A DNA stretch of 64,000 nucleotides, from assembly GCA_024403695.1 (NCBI GenBank), contig JAKSRI010000008.1, forward strand, positions 1-64,000, given 5' to 3'. Each line of letters starts with the position of its first letter. Within the stretch, counting starts at the first letter, position 1. Shown piece after piece: positions 24,772 through 33,149 of the stretch. Source of the stretch: Saccharofermentans sp. (GTDB lineage Bacteria; Bacillota; Clostridia; Saccharofermentanales; Saccharofermentanaceae). The notes beneath the pieces were generated by a model. It did no database searches. It saw only the letters and a list, made by a program, of their open reading frames with translations, and was not told the origin of the DNA. Position numbers and translations under genes: made by a program.

Positions 24772-26890
24772 GTTAAAAAAAGAATCTGTTACAAGTTATC
24801 TGACACCGTTTATTCTGCCTTGTGTAATCCTCTATTACGAGGCCGTTTTTGGGTTGTCTGTTCATGGCTCAGCCTTCTGGAAAAGTATTATTCACGTAGT
24901 ACTGGCATCCATTTACTTTGGTCTTCCGGTGGGAATTATTGCCAGCTTCTTGCGCCGTAAGGCAGCAGCTGCACTTACTATTGCAGCATCCCTGGTGGCG
25001 GCCCTTCCATATCTCGTGGAATATTTTATAAATATGCAATTCAAGACACTCTATGACATTAATACCATTACTAATGGTCAGGGGGATGCACTTACTGGAT
25101 TTCGTTCCACGATTATTGACCTGATGCTAAGTACCTCTGGACTTCTTAGAATCGCACTTTTCCTGTTGCCAGCTATAATTTTGTTGGTTCTCGCCATTAT
25201 TGGCAAACTGCATGAGCCAACCCATGACAAGTGGTACATCGGTATTGTTGTTATTGTGTGCATTAGCGCACTTCTTGCTAATATGGCTATTATCAGATTT
25301 ACGCCGACTGCTTATAACGCTTATAAGGTTGAGTATAGTTTCCAGAATGCTGAGGCTAAGTTCGGACTTCTGGAGGGACTTTCTCTTGATTTGCGTAACA
25401 AGATTAGCCCTGAGGATGTGGAGTTTTCTCATGAAGATGACGTAATGAGTCAGGCTGAGCTGGAGGCATTGTTGGCACAGAATAATGTGACTCCAACCCC
25501 AACTCCGACACCGGTTCCAGCGCCAGTGGAGCCAGGTGCAACTCCAACACCAACACCAACTCCAACACCAGTTCCTCAGCCTCAGACCATGAACATTAAT
25601 TTTGAATATCTGGCTGAGAATTCGACTGGTACTATTCAGAAACTTAATTCATACTGTGCTACTCTCACACCGACCACAACCAATGAGTACACTGGTATGT
25701 TTAAGGGCAAGAATCTGATTCTTATTACAGCAGAGGCATTTACTGCTGAGGCTATTGATCCTGAATTGACCCCAACACTTTATAGAATGTCAACTAAGGG
25801 AATTAATTTTAATGATTTCTATGTGCCTGCAACTGCTGGTACAACTGGTGGTGAGTTCTCTCATATATTTGGAATGCTTCCTATCGATGGAGGAAGTTCT
25901 GTTCCTCATATGACTGCGCGTGGAAATGCCTACTTTAACATGGGGGCTACTCTTAACAGAGAAGGTTATTATGGAATCGCATACCATAATAACGACTATA
26001 AGTACTATAGCCGTAATGAGACTCATAACAAGCTTGGCTATTCGGAGGGCTTTATCGGATGGGGTAATGGTCTGGAGGATTATGTAGATCCTGTATGGCC
26101 AGAAAGTGATCTTCAGATGTTCGAGGCTACAGTTCCAACTTATATTGATAAGCAGCCATTTAATGTGTATTACATGACCGTAAGTGGTCACAGCAACTAT
26201 AGTAAGGGCGCCAATGCTCAGTCACGTGCTCACTGGGATGAGACAGAGTGTCTCGCTGGTATTTATTCAGAGAGAGTGCGTGCATATAAGGCTGCAAATA
26301 TAGAACTTGATGTGTCCATGAAATACCTTATCGAGGAGCTGGAGGCAGCAGGAATTGCTGATGATACAGTAATCGTAATCTGTGCTGACCACTATCCATA
26401 TGGTCTTGATAAGGATGCTGGTCCTGGCCACATGCCATACCTTTCTGAGCTTTATGGATATGATGTTAAAAACTACATTCAGCGCGACCATAATCGTCTG
26501 ATTATCTGGAGCGGATGTCTCGAGGATCAGGAGCCAATCGTTGTGGATTCACCTGTATCCAGTATTGATATCCTTCCTACATTGCTCAATCTGTTCGGAT
26601 GTAAGTGGGATTCCAGACTTCTCCCTGGACGCGACGTATTCTCTGGTGCGATGGCTATTTATTTCAATCTGAATTATGACTGGAAGACTGACCTCGGAAG
26701 CTATAGCAGTTCCAAGGGCGAGTTTACTCCAGTGAATGATTCTGTATATATCCCTGAGGGATATGTGGATTCAGTCCGTGCTATAGTATCAGACAAGATT
26801 ACCTTCATGAGGGGAACTTTATCTTCCGGTTACTACGATTATCTGTTTGGTGTTAAAGAGGGAACAGAACCTGCTGTTCCTAATCCATAA
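24758..26890 (+). CDS. LtaS-like membrane sulfatase-fold enzyme
   Basis: The 710-residue protein has five membrane helices (to about 190), an extracellular linker rich in Thr-Pro (about 245-275, encoded by a near-perfect DNA repeat at 25490-25575) and a sulfatase/alkaline-phosphatase-fold domain (about 310-660). The domain opens GKNLILITAEAFTAEAID, has the probable nucleophile Thr in ATAGTTGGEFSH, and later VICADHYPYG. This is the plan of lipoteichoic acid synthase, which transfers glycerol phosphate from phosphatidylglycerol outside the membrane. Whether it makes a polymer or decorates one is not readable. The ATG at 24758 is used because it lies inside the previous gene; a TTG at 24749 is possible. 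Its stop abuts the convergent SDR gene with no gap. Confidence 0.87.
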   Translation: MPSVKLKKESVTSYLTPFILPCVILYYEAVFGLSVHGSAFWKSIIHVVLASIYFGLPVGIIASFLRRKAAAALTIAASLVAALPYLVEYFINMQFKTLYDINTITNGQGDALTGFRSTIIDLMLSTSGLLRIALFLLPAIILLVLAIIGKLHEPTHDKWYIGIVVIVCISALLANMAIIRFTPTAYNAYKVEYSFQNAEAKFGLLEGLSLDLRNKISPEDVEFSHEDDVMSQAELEALLAQNNVTPTPTPTPVPAPVEPGATPTPTPTPTPVPQPQTMNINFEYLAENSTGTIQKLNSYCATLTPTTTNEYTGMFKGKNLILITAEAFTAEAIDPELTPTLYRMSTKGINFNDFYVPATAGTTGGEFSHIFGMLPIDGGSSVPHMTARGNAYFNMGATLNREGYYGIAYHNNDYKYYSRNETHNKLGYSEGFIGWGNGLEDYVDPVWPESDLQMFEATVPTYIDKQPFNVYYMTVSGHSNYSKGANAQSRAHWDETECLAGIYSERVRAYKAANIELDVSMKYLIEELEAAGIADDTVIVICADHYPYGLDKDAGPGHMPYLSELYGYDVKNYIQRDHNRLIIWSGCLEDQEPIVVDSPVSSIDILPTLLNLFGCKWDSRLLPGRDVFSGAMAIYFNLNYDWKTDLGSYSSSKGEFTPVNDSVYIPEGYVDSVRAIVSDKITFMRGTLSSGYYDYLFGVKEGTEPAVPNP

Positions 26891-27595
26891 TTAATCCAGA
26901 TTCCAGCCGTGTTCACCGTGGTAGATCATGGCTTTGGTCATTCCACCATCAATAAGGATATCTTCACCTGTAATGAAACCTGCTTTATCGGAGGCGAGGA
27001 ACAATACCATATTGGCAATATCCATAGGGTTTCCAACACGTCCAACAGGCTGCTGATATGCGTCAGGACCTTCGTATTCTGTGTATGCAGTATCAATCCA
27101 TCCTGGTGAGATGGAGTTAACGCGTGCCTTACCTGCGAGACTTACTGCCAGTGCGTGTGTGAGGGAAGCGATTCCACCCTTGGCTGCAGTGTAGCTCTCG
27201 GTTTGTGGCTGAGACATGCCTTTACGAGAAGAGGCAATGTTAATTATGCTGGCACCGTGTGCGAAATGGTCTGCGAAAAGCTTTGTGAGGTAAAAAGGGG
27301 CAGTTACTCCTACGGCAAGCGCGTACTGGAAGTCTTCATATGAACACTCATCGATGCCCTTCATGAGAGGAAGTGCGTTGTTTACCAGAACGTCCACGTG
27401 GCCGTAAGAGCTTATTACGTGCTGGGCGAAAGCCTCAAGCACGTCCTTCTTACTGATGTCACCAACGTAGTGATCACCTTCCTGCTTATCTATAACTATT
27501 ACTTTGGCGCCCACTTTGCTAAATTGTTCTGCAATGCATTTTCCAATGCCCTGAGCACCACCTGTTACTACAACAACTTTGTTCTCAAAATCCAT
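26891..27595 (-). CDS. Short-chain dehydrogenase/reductase
   Basis: The 234-residue protein is a classical SDR: TGGAQGIG cofactor loop, NNA in LVNNALPL, catalytic Ser in NIASSRKG, Y-x-x-x-K in YTAAKGG, and SPGWIDTAY. An acidic residue after the second strand (IDKQEGD) suggests NAD preference. The substrate is unknown. It starts one base after the MFS gene, so they form an operon, and the exporter/permease may move its substrate or product. Confidence 0.87.
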   Translation of the reverse strand: MDFENKVVVVTGGAQGIGKCIAEQFSKVGAKVIVIDKQEGDHYVGDISKKDVLEAFAQHVISSYGHVDVLVNNALPLMKGIDECSYEDFQYALAVGVTAPFYLTKLFADHFAHGASIINIASSRKGMSQPQTESYTAAKGGIASLTHALAVSLAGKARVNSISPGWIDTAYTEYEGPDAYQQPVGRVGNPMDIANMVLFLASDKAGFITGEDILIDGGMTKAMIYHGEHGWNLD

Positions 27596-27596
27596 A

Positions 27597-28787
27597 TTAT
27601 TTTTTCCTCACTTTAATTGTAGCTGCGTAAGCACTGTTACAAAGTCCTAAGATAGCTGAAATCATGAATAGTGTCTCGATACCGAGTGTCTGCCAGATCC
27701 ATCCACCGAATAACGCGATAACAAGGGTAACCAGATGGTTAACTGAAATGCCTGTAGATATTGTCGCACGCATTTCTTCATTATTATCTGAAATATCCTG
27801 TACATATACATTAGAAGCCATAGATGCAAGAGATATTATGGAGTCCAGAATGTAGTTCAGACAGCAGATAATGAATGCAATCTTCATATCAAATATGTGG
27901 TGGGCGAATCCGTAGAAGAAACATACAATTACAAGAATCAGCGTATCAGACACCATTACGATTTTATAGCCAAGCTTGTCGATAATCTTTCCGATGACAG
28001 GTGAGAAGAAGAAGCTCAGCAGCGCAGATATAGCGAAGAGAATACTGATAGTAGTAGCGCTGGCACCGTAGAAGAGAATCAATACATAAGGGCCAAAGGT
28101 GAAGAATACCTGTTTACGTGCGCCATAGAATAATTCCAGCATATAGAATTTTGTGAATTTCTTGTGGAAATAAAGTTTTCTTTTGGCCTTGTCAGTCTCG
28201 CTGTTAGATGTAAGTCCCAGTGAGAGAATCATACCTGCGCCCATGAGAATTGTAGCTACAGCAAAGAATGTTTTATATGGCTTCTGGCTCACAAGGAAAA
28301 TAAAGGAAATGATGATTACTGCATATCCTATAAGTGTTCCTATCTGATATAAGGCCTGCTGATATCCGAGTGCCTGACCACCCTTATCTTTATTGGAATA
28401 TTCGAGTGATAAAGTACTTTTCATACCCAGCTGAATATGTTCACCGAGGGAGATGATACAAACCGCCATGGTGACGAGAAGTTTGCCAGGTGATACTAGG
28501 GATAACATACCCATACCGATCATCATTATTACAGCACCCAGCTTATAAAGTTTCTCAGCTGAGAACATATATAGAGCTGCCAGGATTGCTATAAGGAGAA
28601 AACCCGGAATCTCTCGGCAGAATTCGATAACACCACGGTCAAATTCTCCGATTTTAACAATCTCAGCAAAGTAATTATCGATGATGCCTTTGTATATTCC
28701 GTATCCTATTCCAGTGACAAAAAGAGATAGGAGGAAAAACCTCACTCCTCGCTCATTTTTAAAAGTTGATTTTATACTCTCGAACAT
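27597..28787 (-). CDS. MFS transporter
   Basis: The 396-residue protein has about twelve membrane helices in two halves, with a cytoplasmic loop rich in Lys between (NSETDKAKRKLYFHKKFTKFYM). The loop after helix 2 and the duplicated halves fit the major facilitator superfamily. Substrate is unknown. It is the first gene of an operon with the SDR at 26891. Confidence 0.83.
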   Translation of the reverse strand: MFESIKSTFKNERGVRFFLLSLFVTGIGYGIYKGIIDNYFAEIVKIGEFDRGVIEFCREIPGFLLIAILAALYMFSAEKLYKLGAVIMMIGMGMLSLVSPGKLLVTMAVCIISLGEHIQLGMKSTLSLEYSNKDKGGQALGYQQALYQIGTLIGYAVIIISFIFLVSQKPYKTFFAVATILMGAGMILSLGLTSNSETDKAKRKLYFHKKFTKFYMLELFYGARKQVFFTFGPYVLILFYGASATTISILFAISALLSFFFSPVIGKIIDKLGYKIVMVSDTLILVIVCFFYGFAHHIFDMKIAFIICCLNYILDSIISLASMASNVYVQDISDNNEEMRATISTGISVNHLVTLVIALFGGWIWQTLGIETLFMISAILGLCNSAYAATIKVRKK

Positions 28788-28846
28788 ATTGTTTCTCGCT
28801 TACCCTAGTGAATTAGTTGAATTATAAGTTAAAAATATTGGGATGT

Positions 28847-28876
28847 AAAAAAGCGGCCTCAAGTTAATGAAGCCGC
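28847..28876 (-). terminator. Intrinsic terminator of ribU
   Basis: On the minus strand GCGGCTTC (28876-28869), loop ATTAACTT, GAGGCCGC (28860-28853), then six T (28852-28847). Confidence 0.92.
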
Positions 28877-28905
28877 CTAAATCCAAGTCTTAATATTTAT
28901 GAAAA

Positions 28906-29532
28906 TTACTTATGTGTCTCATCATAAGTTTTGTTGATAAGCTTTGAAATTGGCTTATAAACCCAGAATGTGATAAATGAGATGACGATTCCCTTGAAAA
29001 GGTTGAATGGCATGAATACCCAGAAGATAAGTCCAAGCTTAGATGTTACATGTGGGTTAGCTGCAGCAGCCATTCCAATGATTGCTGGAAGTGGGAATCC
29101 CAATACAGATCCATAAAGTGGAAGAGTTACGAAGTAATTGAATGGAGCAGCAATCAATGTGAGAACGATTGTAGCGGCAGCCATTCCAATGATGGCACCC
29201 TTACGTGTACGGTTCTTCGTGTAAATCACGCTTGCTGTGCATACAAAGATGCTGCCTGTGATGAAGTTAGAAATCTCACCGATGTACTGTGTGCCAGTTG
29301 CTGGAGCATGGATAAGGTTCTTAAGGAATTCGATAATGATTCCGTATACGGGACCCAAAGAGAAAGCACCGATTAATACTGGAAGCTCAGAAAAATCGAA
29401 CTTAAGGAAAGCAGGCATAAATGGAAGTGCAAATTCCAAGTACATAAGCACTACAGCCATAGCTGTGAGAATACCTGCGCTGGCGATTTTACGAATGCTG
29501 ATAGCATTACTTCTAGTTGTGTTTTTGGACAT
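28906..29532 (-). CDS. ribU: Riboflavin ECF transporter substrate-binding protein RibU
   Basis: The 208-residue protein has about six membrane helices and the features of the S component: KFDFSELPVLIGAFSLGP near the first helices and NPHVTSKLGLIFWVF. The FMN riboswitch directly upstream, with the ribosome site AAAGGAG just after the aptamer, makes riboflavin uptake the secure role. RibU works with a shared energizing module (EcfA, EcfA', EcfT) that is not in this window. Confidence 0.95.
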   Translation of the reverse strand: MSKNTTRSNAISIRKIASAGILTAMAVVLMYLEFALPFMPAFLKFDFSELPVLIGAFSLGPVYGIIIEFLKNLIHAPATGTQYIGEISNFITGSIFVCTASVIYTKNRTRKGAIIGMAAATIVLTLIAAPFNYFVTLPLYGSVLGFPLPAIIGMAAAANPHVTSKLGLIFWVFMPFNLFKGIVISFITFWVYKPISKLINKTYDETHK

Positions 29533-29550
29533 AAAAAATACGACTCCTTT

Positions 29551-29690
29551 CGTCCGGACTTTAACCGTCGGCCACGGAATCGAACCGTGTCAGTCCTGCC
29601 TTAAAGATTTTGCAGGAGTTGCGGGCTTATGATCAGCATATATGCATCTCAATCACCGCCGGTGGGGAAACTAACCCCGCCTTGGATTCG
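29551..29690 (-). ncRNA. FMN riboswitch (RFN element)
   Basis: On the minus strand the conserved blocks appear in order: AAGGCGGGGT, CCCCACCGGCGGTGA, AGCCCGC, GGCAGGACTGA, GATTCCGTGGCCGACGGT and AGTCCGGACG. The ribosome site AAAGGAG follows the last helix strand within three bases and no terminator is seen, so control is probably at translation. Confidence 0.96.
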
Positions 29691-29695
29691 TGGGT

Positions 29696-29724
29696 ATTAT
29701 ATTATGTAGTGCGCTAAAGTGCAA
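29696..29724 (-). promoter_or_regulatory. Promoter of the FMN riboswitch - ribU
   Basis: On the minus strand TTGCAC (29724-29719) and TATAAT (29701-29696) are separated by 17 bases. Confidence 0.75.
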
Positions 29725-29804
29725 TATGTATTAGCTTGGTTTGACGATGCTATAAATATAGAGTAGTGTAGACCATATAAATAAATTACAGGTGGAATAA
29801 GTCG

Positions 29805-30740
29805 GTGGATTATTTATCTAAGGAACAGACAAATCGGATAAAAGGCATTTTGTGCCTGATGGTAGTATTTGGTCACAGCATGAATGGTTATCTAGAATTA
29901 GTGGGACCATGGGCTGTATCTGTATTCTTTTTGCTGAGTGGATATGCATTGTCTTATACTTCAAGCAAAGCAGAGATAACACCGAAGTTTATTGTTAGAA
30001 AATATAAGAATATACTCCTGCCATATCTTGTCGCAGCGGTTTTCTATCATTTGCTATTCTGGTTTTATCCATCTGCTAACAATTACAATTTGATTGGCGG
30101 ATTGGTAAAATCTTACCTCGTGTTTACACCAACTGTTCAGGCTGGATGGTATATCGAGGCTACAGCAATACTATTTACATTCTATTTTATAGCGAGAAAA
30201 ATCGCGGGTGATAATCCAAAGAAACTGCTTATATCTTTTGCGGTATTGTATGTAATATTTGCAGTTATTGTGGCGTTTACAGAAGGGTACTGGGTAATTC
30301 GTAACATGCACTGTTTTATTTTAGGTGTTGCTTTGCATCTTTTCAGAAAAACTATAGATGCGAAATTTACTAGCAAAGACACTTTCAGATATGTAGCGCT
30401 TATCGTAATTGCTATCACTCTCGTTCTTCCAAATTATTTCTATGCTGATGAGAATCTTGCATCAAATCTGGTTCTGTTTGCTACATATACTATGGCACCA
30501 ATCGTATTTATATATGTCAGCAACAGCATTTCTTTCAAGGGAAAAATTCTGGATTTCTTAGGAAAGTATTCTTTGTGGATTTATTTGTTCCATGTTGGTG
30601 TTCAGTATTTACTGTTCTCTAGTGTGTTAGCGGGAAAATCTTTACAGACATTTGTATTTTTTCTTTTGTCACTTGCTCTGACTTTGGTTATAGCAATACC
30701 GGTTGGAATGATTTATAACAAAATTTCAAAGAAAAAGTGA
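29805..30740 (+). CDS. Acyltransferase family 3 membrane protein
   Basis: The 311-residue protein has about ten membrane helices and the family motifs: an early His in MVVFGHSMNGY and the RKYKNILLPYL block. Such proteins O-acylate (often O-acetylate) sugars of surface polymers. The start is GTG at 29805, nine bases after AGGTGG. It is a single gene; the acceptor is unknown. Confidence 0.83.
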   Translation: MDYLSKEQTNRIKGILCLMVVFGHSMNGYLELVGPWAVSVFFLLSGYALSYTSSKAEITPKFIVRKYKNILLPYLVAAVFYHLLFWFYPSANNYNLIGGLVKSYLVFTPTVQAGWYIEATAILFTFYFIARKIAGDNPKKLLISFAVLYVIFAVIVAFTEGYWVIRNMHCFILGVALHLFRKTIDAKFTSKDTFRYVALIVIAITLVLPNYFYADENLASNLVLFATYTMAPIVFIYVSNSISFKGKILDFLGKYSLWIYLFHVGVQYLLFSSVLAGKSLQTFVFFLLSLALTLVIAIPVGMIYNKISKKK

Positions 30741-30816
30741 GCTCGTTATAAGCTCGAAAACCCTTGATTTTACTGGGTGTTACGGAGAGTAACAACGATG
30801 TCACAGCTAGTTTCTT

Positions 30817-30876
30817 GTTTGTCACTATGGTCTGGTCGTAGGATGACCTTGCAAACAAAAAACGCCGTCTGACGGC
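30817..30876 (+). other. Structured leader before the XRE regulator gene
   Basis: The 159-base gap 30741-30899 has no gene. It holds an imperfect hairpin (GTTTG at 30817 with CAAAC at 30852; inner GGTC with GACC) and then GCCGT-CTG-ACGGC (30864-30876). On the minus strand this second hairpin is followed by GTTTTTTG, like a terminator, but no minus-strand gene precedes it. A GTTAC/GTAAC inverted repeat lies near 30779-30793. Role unknown. Confidence 0.4.
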
Positions 30877-30899
30877 AAAGTTAAAAGGAGGTCATTAAC

Positions 30900-31472
30900 A
30901 TGACATTTGGTGAGAAATTAAGAAACGCAAGAAAAGAATCCGGTTTATCCCAGGAGCAGTTCGCTGAGAAAATGAACGTATCAAGATCTGCGGTTGCAAA
31001 GTGGGAAACAGACAAGGGTATGCCTGACATTACAAATCTTAAGGCGATGTCTCAGCTTCTGAATGTGAGTGTAGATTATCTTGTAAGTGATGAAGATGAA
31101 ATCAGTTTCAACGCGATCAAGGAAGCGATTAATCTTAGTGATTATGAGAAGACTGGAAAAGCCAGATGCAAAAATGACGCGGTTTGTCTGGCAAAGAATC
31201 AGGATGCAACTGCTATTTATGCCCTTATGAGATCTAAGAAGATGAATAAGATCGAAAGTGTTATCGATTTTATTGCTGGTGCTGGTGTTGTTAATGTTCT
31301 TGACGCTGCAAATGATATGTCTTATTACTATCTTGTAGAGAAGAACAATAAGCAGTATTTTGTAAATGTGGATAAGGAATTTATCACAACAAAGGAACTT
31401 GTTAACAAGGTTAATCCTTCTAAGTTTGTTATTGGAAGTAATGTTTATAGAGGTTCATACAGACTTATTTAA
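30900..31472 (+). CDS. XRE-family transcriptional regulator
   Basis: The 190-residue protein has an N-terminal helix-turn-helix (residues about 5-60: SGLSQEQFAEKMNVSRSAVAKWE, shown here in part as SGLSQEQFAEKMNVSRS) followed by LNVSVDYLVSDEDE, typical of the XRE group. The C-terminal 120 residues are a small alpha/beta domain of unknown ligand. A strong AAAAGGAGG precedes it. It probably regulates itself and the membrane protein that follows 38 bases downstream. Confidence 0.88.
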   Translation: MTFGEKLRNARKESGLSQEQFAEKMNVSRSAVAKWETDKGMPDITNLKAMSQLLNVSVDYLVSDEDEISFNAIKEAINLSDYEKTGKARCKNDAVCLAKNQDATAIYALMRSKKMNKIESVIDFIAGAGVVNVLDAANDMSYYYLVEKNNKQYFVNVDKEFITTKELVNKVNPSKFVIGSNVYRGSYRLI

Positions 31473-31510
31473 ATTTAACCTGTTGTAAGGAGAATGTGGA
31501 GGGGAAACTC

Positions 31511-32008
31511 ATGAAAAAGGGGTTAGTAGATAAGTTAAGCATAGTAATGGCCATAATTATGAGTGTACTGGTTTTTTACACAGCAGGAATGCCACAGTCA
31601 TTCACTTGTGTAAATCACTTATATGAAGCTGAAAATCCTGAAGCATTCGGAGTTCGTCCACATAATCTGGTGGTAGATGGGGATAATATAACGTTTGAAG
31701 ACAATGAAGAATTCCTGGCAAAAGAAAAGGAATTAGAACTGGAAAGACAGAAGGTTAAGGATAAAATAGATCCTATTTTCAATAAGAAGATATCCCGTAT
31801 TCCTTTGTGGTTCCTGTATACATTTGAGTATGAAGAGTTTTCTGGTGGAATAGTGGCAGGTCTTTTTGCAGCAGTGATAGCTGCCTCAGTTGCACTGGTT
31901 ATATACAGAAAAAAACCTGCTGTTTTACTGACTATTTGTTGTATCGCTATCCCGATTTTAATCTATCTGGCATACAACACGGCAACTCACCCAACATTTT
32001 GCAAGTAA
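31511..32008 (+). CDS. Small membrane protein of unknown function
   Basis: The 165-residue protein has one N-terminal membrane helix, a charged extracytoplasmic or cytoplasmic loop with a Glu/Lys helix (EFLAKEKELELERQKVKDK) and two C-terminal helices. I do not recognise the family. The ATG at 31511 follows GGAGGGG; an in-frame ATG at 31496 overlaps that ribosome site and is rejected. It is probably in one transcript with the XRE regulator, a common regulator-plus-membrane-protein pair. Confidence 0.7.
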   Translation: MKKGLVDKLSIVMAIIMSVLVFYTAGMPQSFTCVNHLYEAENPEAFGVRPHNLVVDGDNITFEDNEEFLAKEKELELERQKVKDKIDPIFNKKISRIPLWFLYTFEYEEFSGGIVAGLFAAVIAASVALVIYRKKPAVLLTICCIAIPILIYLAYNTATHPTFCK

Positions 32009-32010
32009 GA

Positions 32011-32039
32011 AAAACGCCCTCTTTTAGGGGGGCGTTTTA
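32011..32039 (+). terminator. Bidirectional intrinsic terminator
   Basis: AAAACGCCCTC (32011-32021) pairs with the complement ending in GGGCGTTTT (to 32039), one G-U pair. Both ends are A/T runs, so it can end transcripts from both sides. Confidence 0.88.
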
Positions 32040-32102
32040 TGTGCAGTTGATGTAAAGAGGAAGAAATTTAACTTCGAGCGCCCTCCGCGTAAAAGTGAGA
32101 AT

Positions 32103-32165
32103 ATCTTGCTCTGCTAGTTCCGCAGGAGTGAAGCGACGAGGACTGTTCGTAGCCAAGAGCAAGAT
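32103..32165. repeat. Intergenic inverted repeat with internal structure
   Basis: ATCTTGCTCT (32103-32112) is the exact complement of AGAGCAAGAT (32156-32165). Between them smaller arms pair (AGTTCC with GGACT; CTA with TAG). The whole gap 32040-32174 has no gene. It lies just after the stop of the VanY-like gene on the minus strand but lacks a T run. It may be a small dispersed palindromic element or an RNA. Confidence 0.5.
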
Positions 32166-32174
32166 GTTCGAACG

Positions 32175-33071
32175 TCATTCATCCCATGGCACCACCTGCT
32201 GCTTACCGTAATAAGCCTCAAGTGACATATGGTTCTCATACAGATAGGTCGCGAGGTCCACGCCCACATAGCGGAAGTGCCAGCCCTCCACGCCGTAACC
32301 TGTTTCGTACACGTACTCTTCCTTATAGCGGTGGATGAGGCCGTATTTGTGACCGTTCTCGCAGATCCATTTACCTGTTGTTGTCTCGTCGAAGAAATCC
32401 ATTATGTTGTCGTGGCCGGCTGGAGTAATGTCCATGGCGAGCCCTAACTGATGTTCGGAACGACCAGGAATGGCATTTTTCTTGCAGGCGAAAGCCAGTC
32501 CGTTTTTGTCACGTGATCTGTCAAACAGATACTGCTGTGTCCAGTTGTCGCGGTAACCGGAAACGAGAGTTATGCCCTCGCCGGTTTCTGCCAGACAGTC
32601 AGTATAAAGCTGCTCCCAGGCAGCTGCTGCATCTGCGCGAAGCTGCTGGTCAAATGAGTGGCTGCAAGGTACAAGGTCTTCAGGAACGTAGTCCTCAGGA
32701 AGGGCGTAGTACTTGTTAACGAGTACTGTAATATCATTCGGATTATCTACTATTTGAGCGCGGATAGAGCGTGGGTCAACGAAGCCGTTGTACCAGGTCT
32801 CATCGAATTCTGGCTCTATATATTCAGGTGTTGGGGTTGGTTCTGGTGTAACAAGTTCAGTAATGTCAGGTTCTGTTGTTACAACGGCAAAAGTGCCCTC
32901 AGGTGTCTTATCGGATAATTCCATCGGAACGACAATACGTGTTTCCTCAGTAGTCTCTGGTGGTTCCTGAGACTGGCATCCGGAGGATATGAACATCACG
33001 CTAATTGTTAGCAGAGATATAAATTTAAAAGTTCTGTTAGTTGTCCTTCTCATAACTTTCACTTTCGCCAC
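32175..33071 (-). CDS. VanY-type D-Ala-D-Ala carboxypeptidase lipoprotein (M15B)
   Basis: The 298-residue protein has a lipoprotein signal (lipobox ISSGC, Cys about 32), a Thr/Pro/Glu linker (about 34-90) and a zinc peptidase domain with SGYRDNWTQQ, the zinc motif SEHQLGLAMD and GWHFRYVG. This is the LAS/VanY layout that trims D-alanine from peptidoglycan stem peptides outside the cell. The annotated start is GTG at 33071; the ATG six codons later (33053) fits the signal peptide as well. A -10 box ends only about seven bases before the GTG, which favours the later start or a leaderless message. Confidence 0.88.
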   Translation of the reverse strand: MAKVKVMRRTTNRTFKFISLLTISVMFISSGCQSQEPPETTEETRIVVPMELSDKTPEGTFAVVTTEPDITELVTPEPTPTPEYIEPEFDETWYNGFVDPRSIRAQIVDNPNDITVLVNKYYALPEDYVPEDLVPCSHSFDQQLRADAAAAWEQLYTDCLAETGEGITLVSGYRDNWTQQYLFDRSRDKNGLAFACKKNAIPGRSEHQLGLAMDITPAGHDNIMDFFDETTTGKWICENGHKYGLIHRYKEEYVYETGYGVEGWHFRYVGVDLATYLYENHMSLEAYYGKQQVVPWDE

Positions 33072-33082
33072 ATATTTTTAAC

Positions 33083-33110
33083 ATTATAACACTAGTATTT
33101 TTGATATAAT
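33083..33110. promoter_or_regulatory. Overlapping divergent promoters
   Basis: ATTATA (33083-33088) and TATAAT (33105-33110) are 16 bases apart. TATAAT serves as -10 for glmU on the plus strand, and ATTATA read on the minus strand is TATAAT, the -10 for the VanY-like gene. Each could lie at the other's -35 position. Confidence 0.5.
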
Positions 33111-33149
33111 TACTCTCGGAATATTTCGCATAGAAAGGCGTTTTTATAC

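Noticed and set aside
25490-25580. Short tandem DNA repeat that might suggest a CRISPR or satellite
   Set aside because: It encodes the Thr-Pro linker of the LtaS-like protein in frame; there are no spacers of unique sequence.
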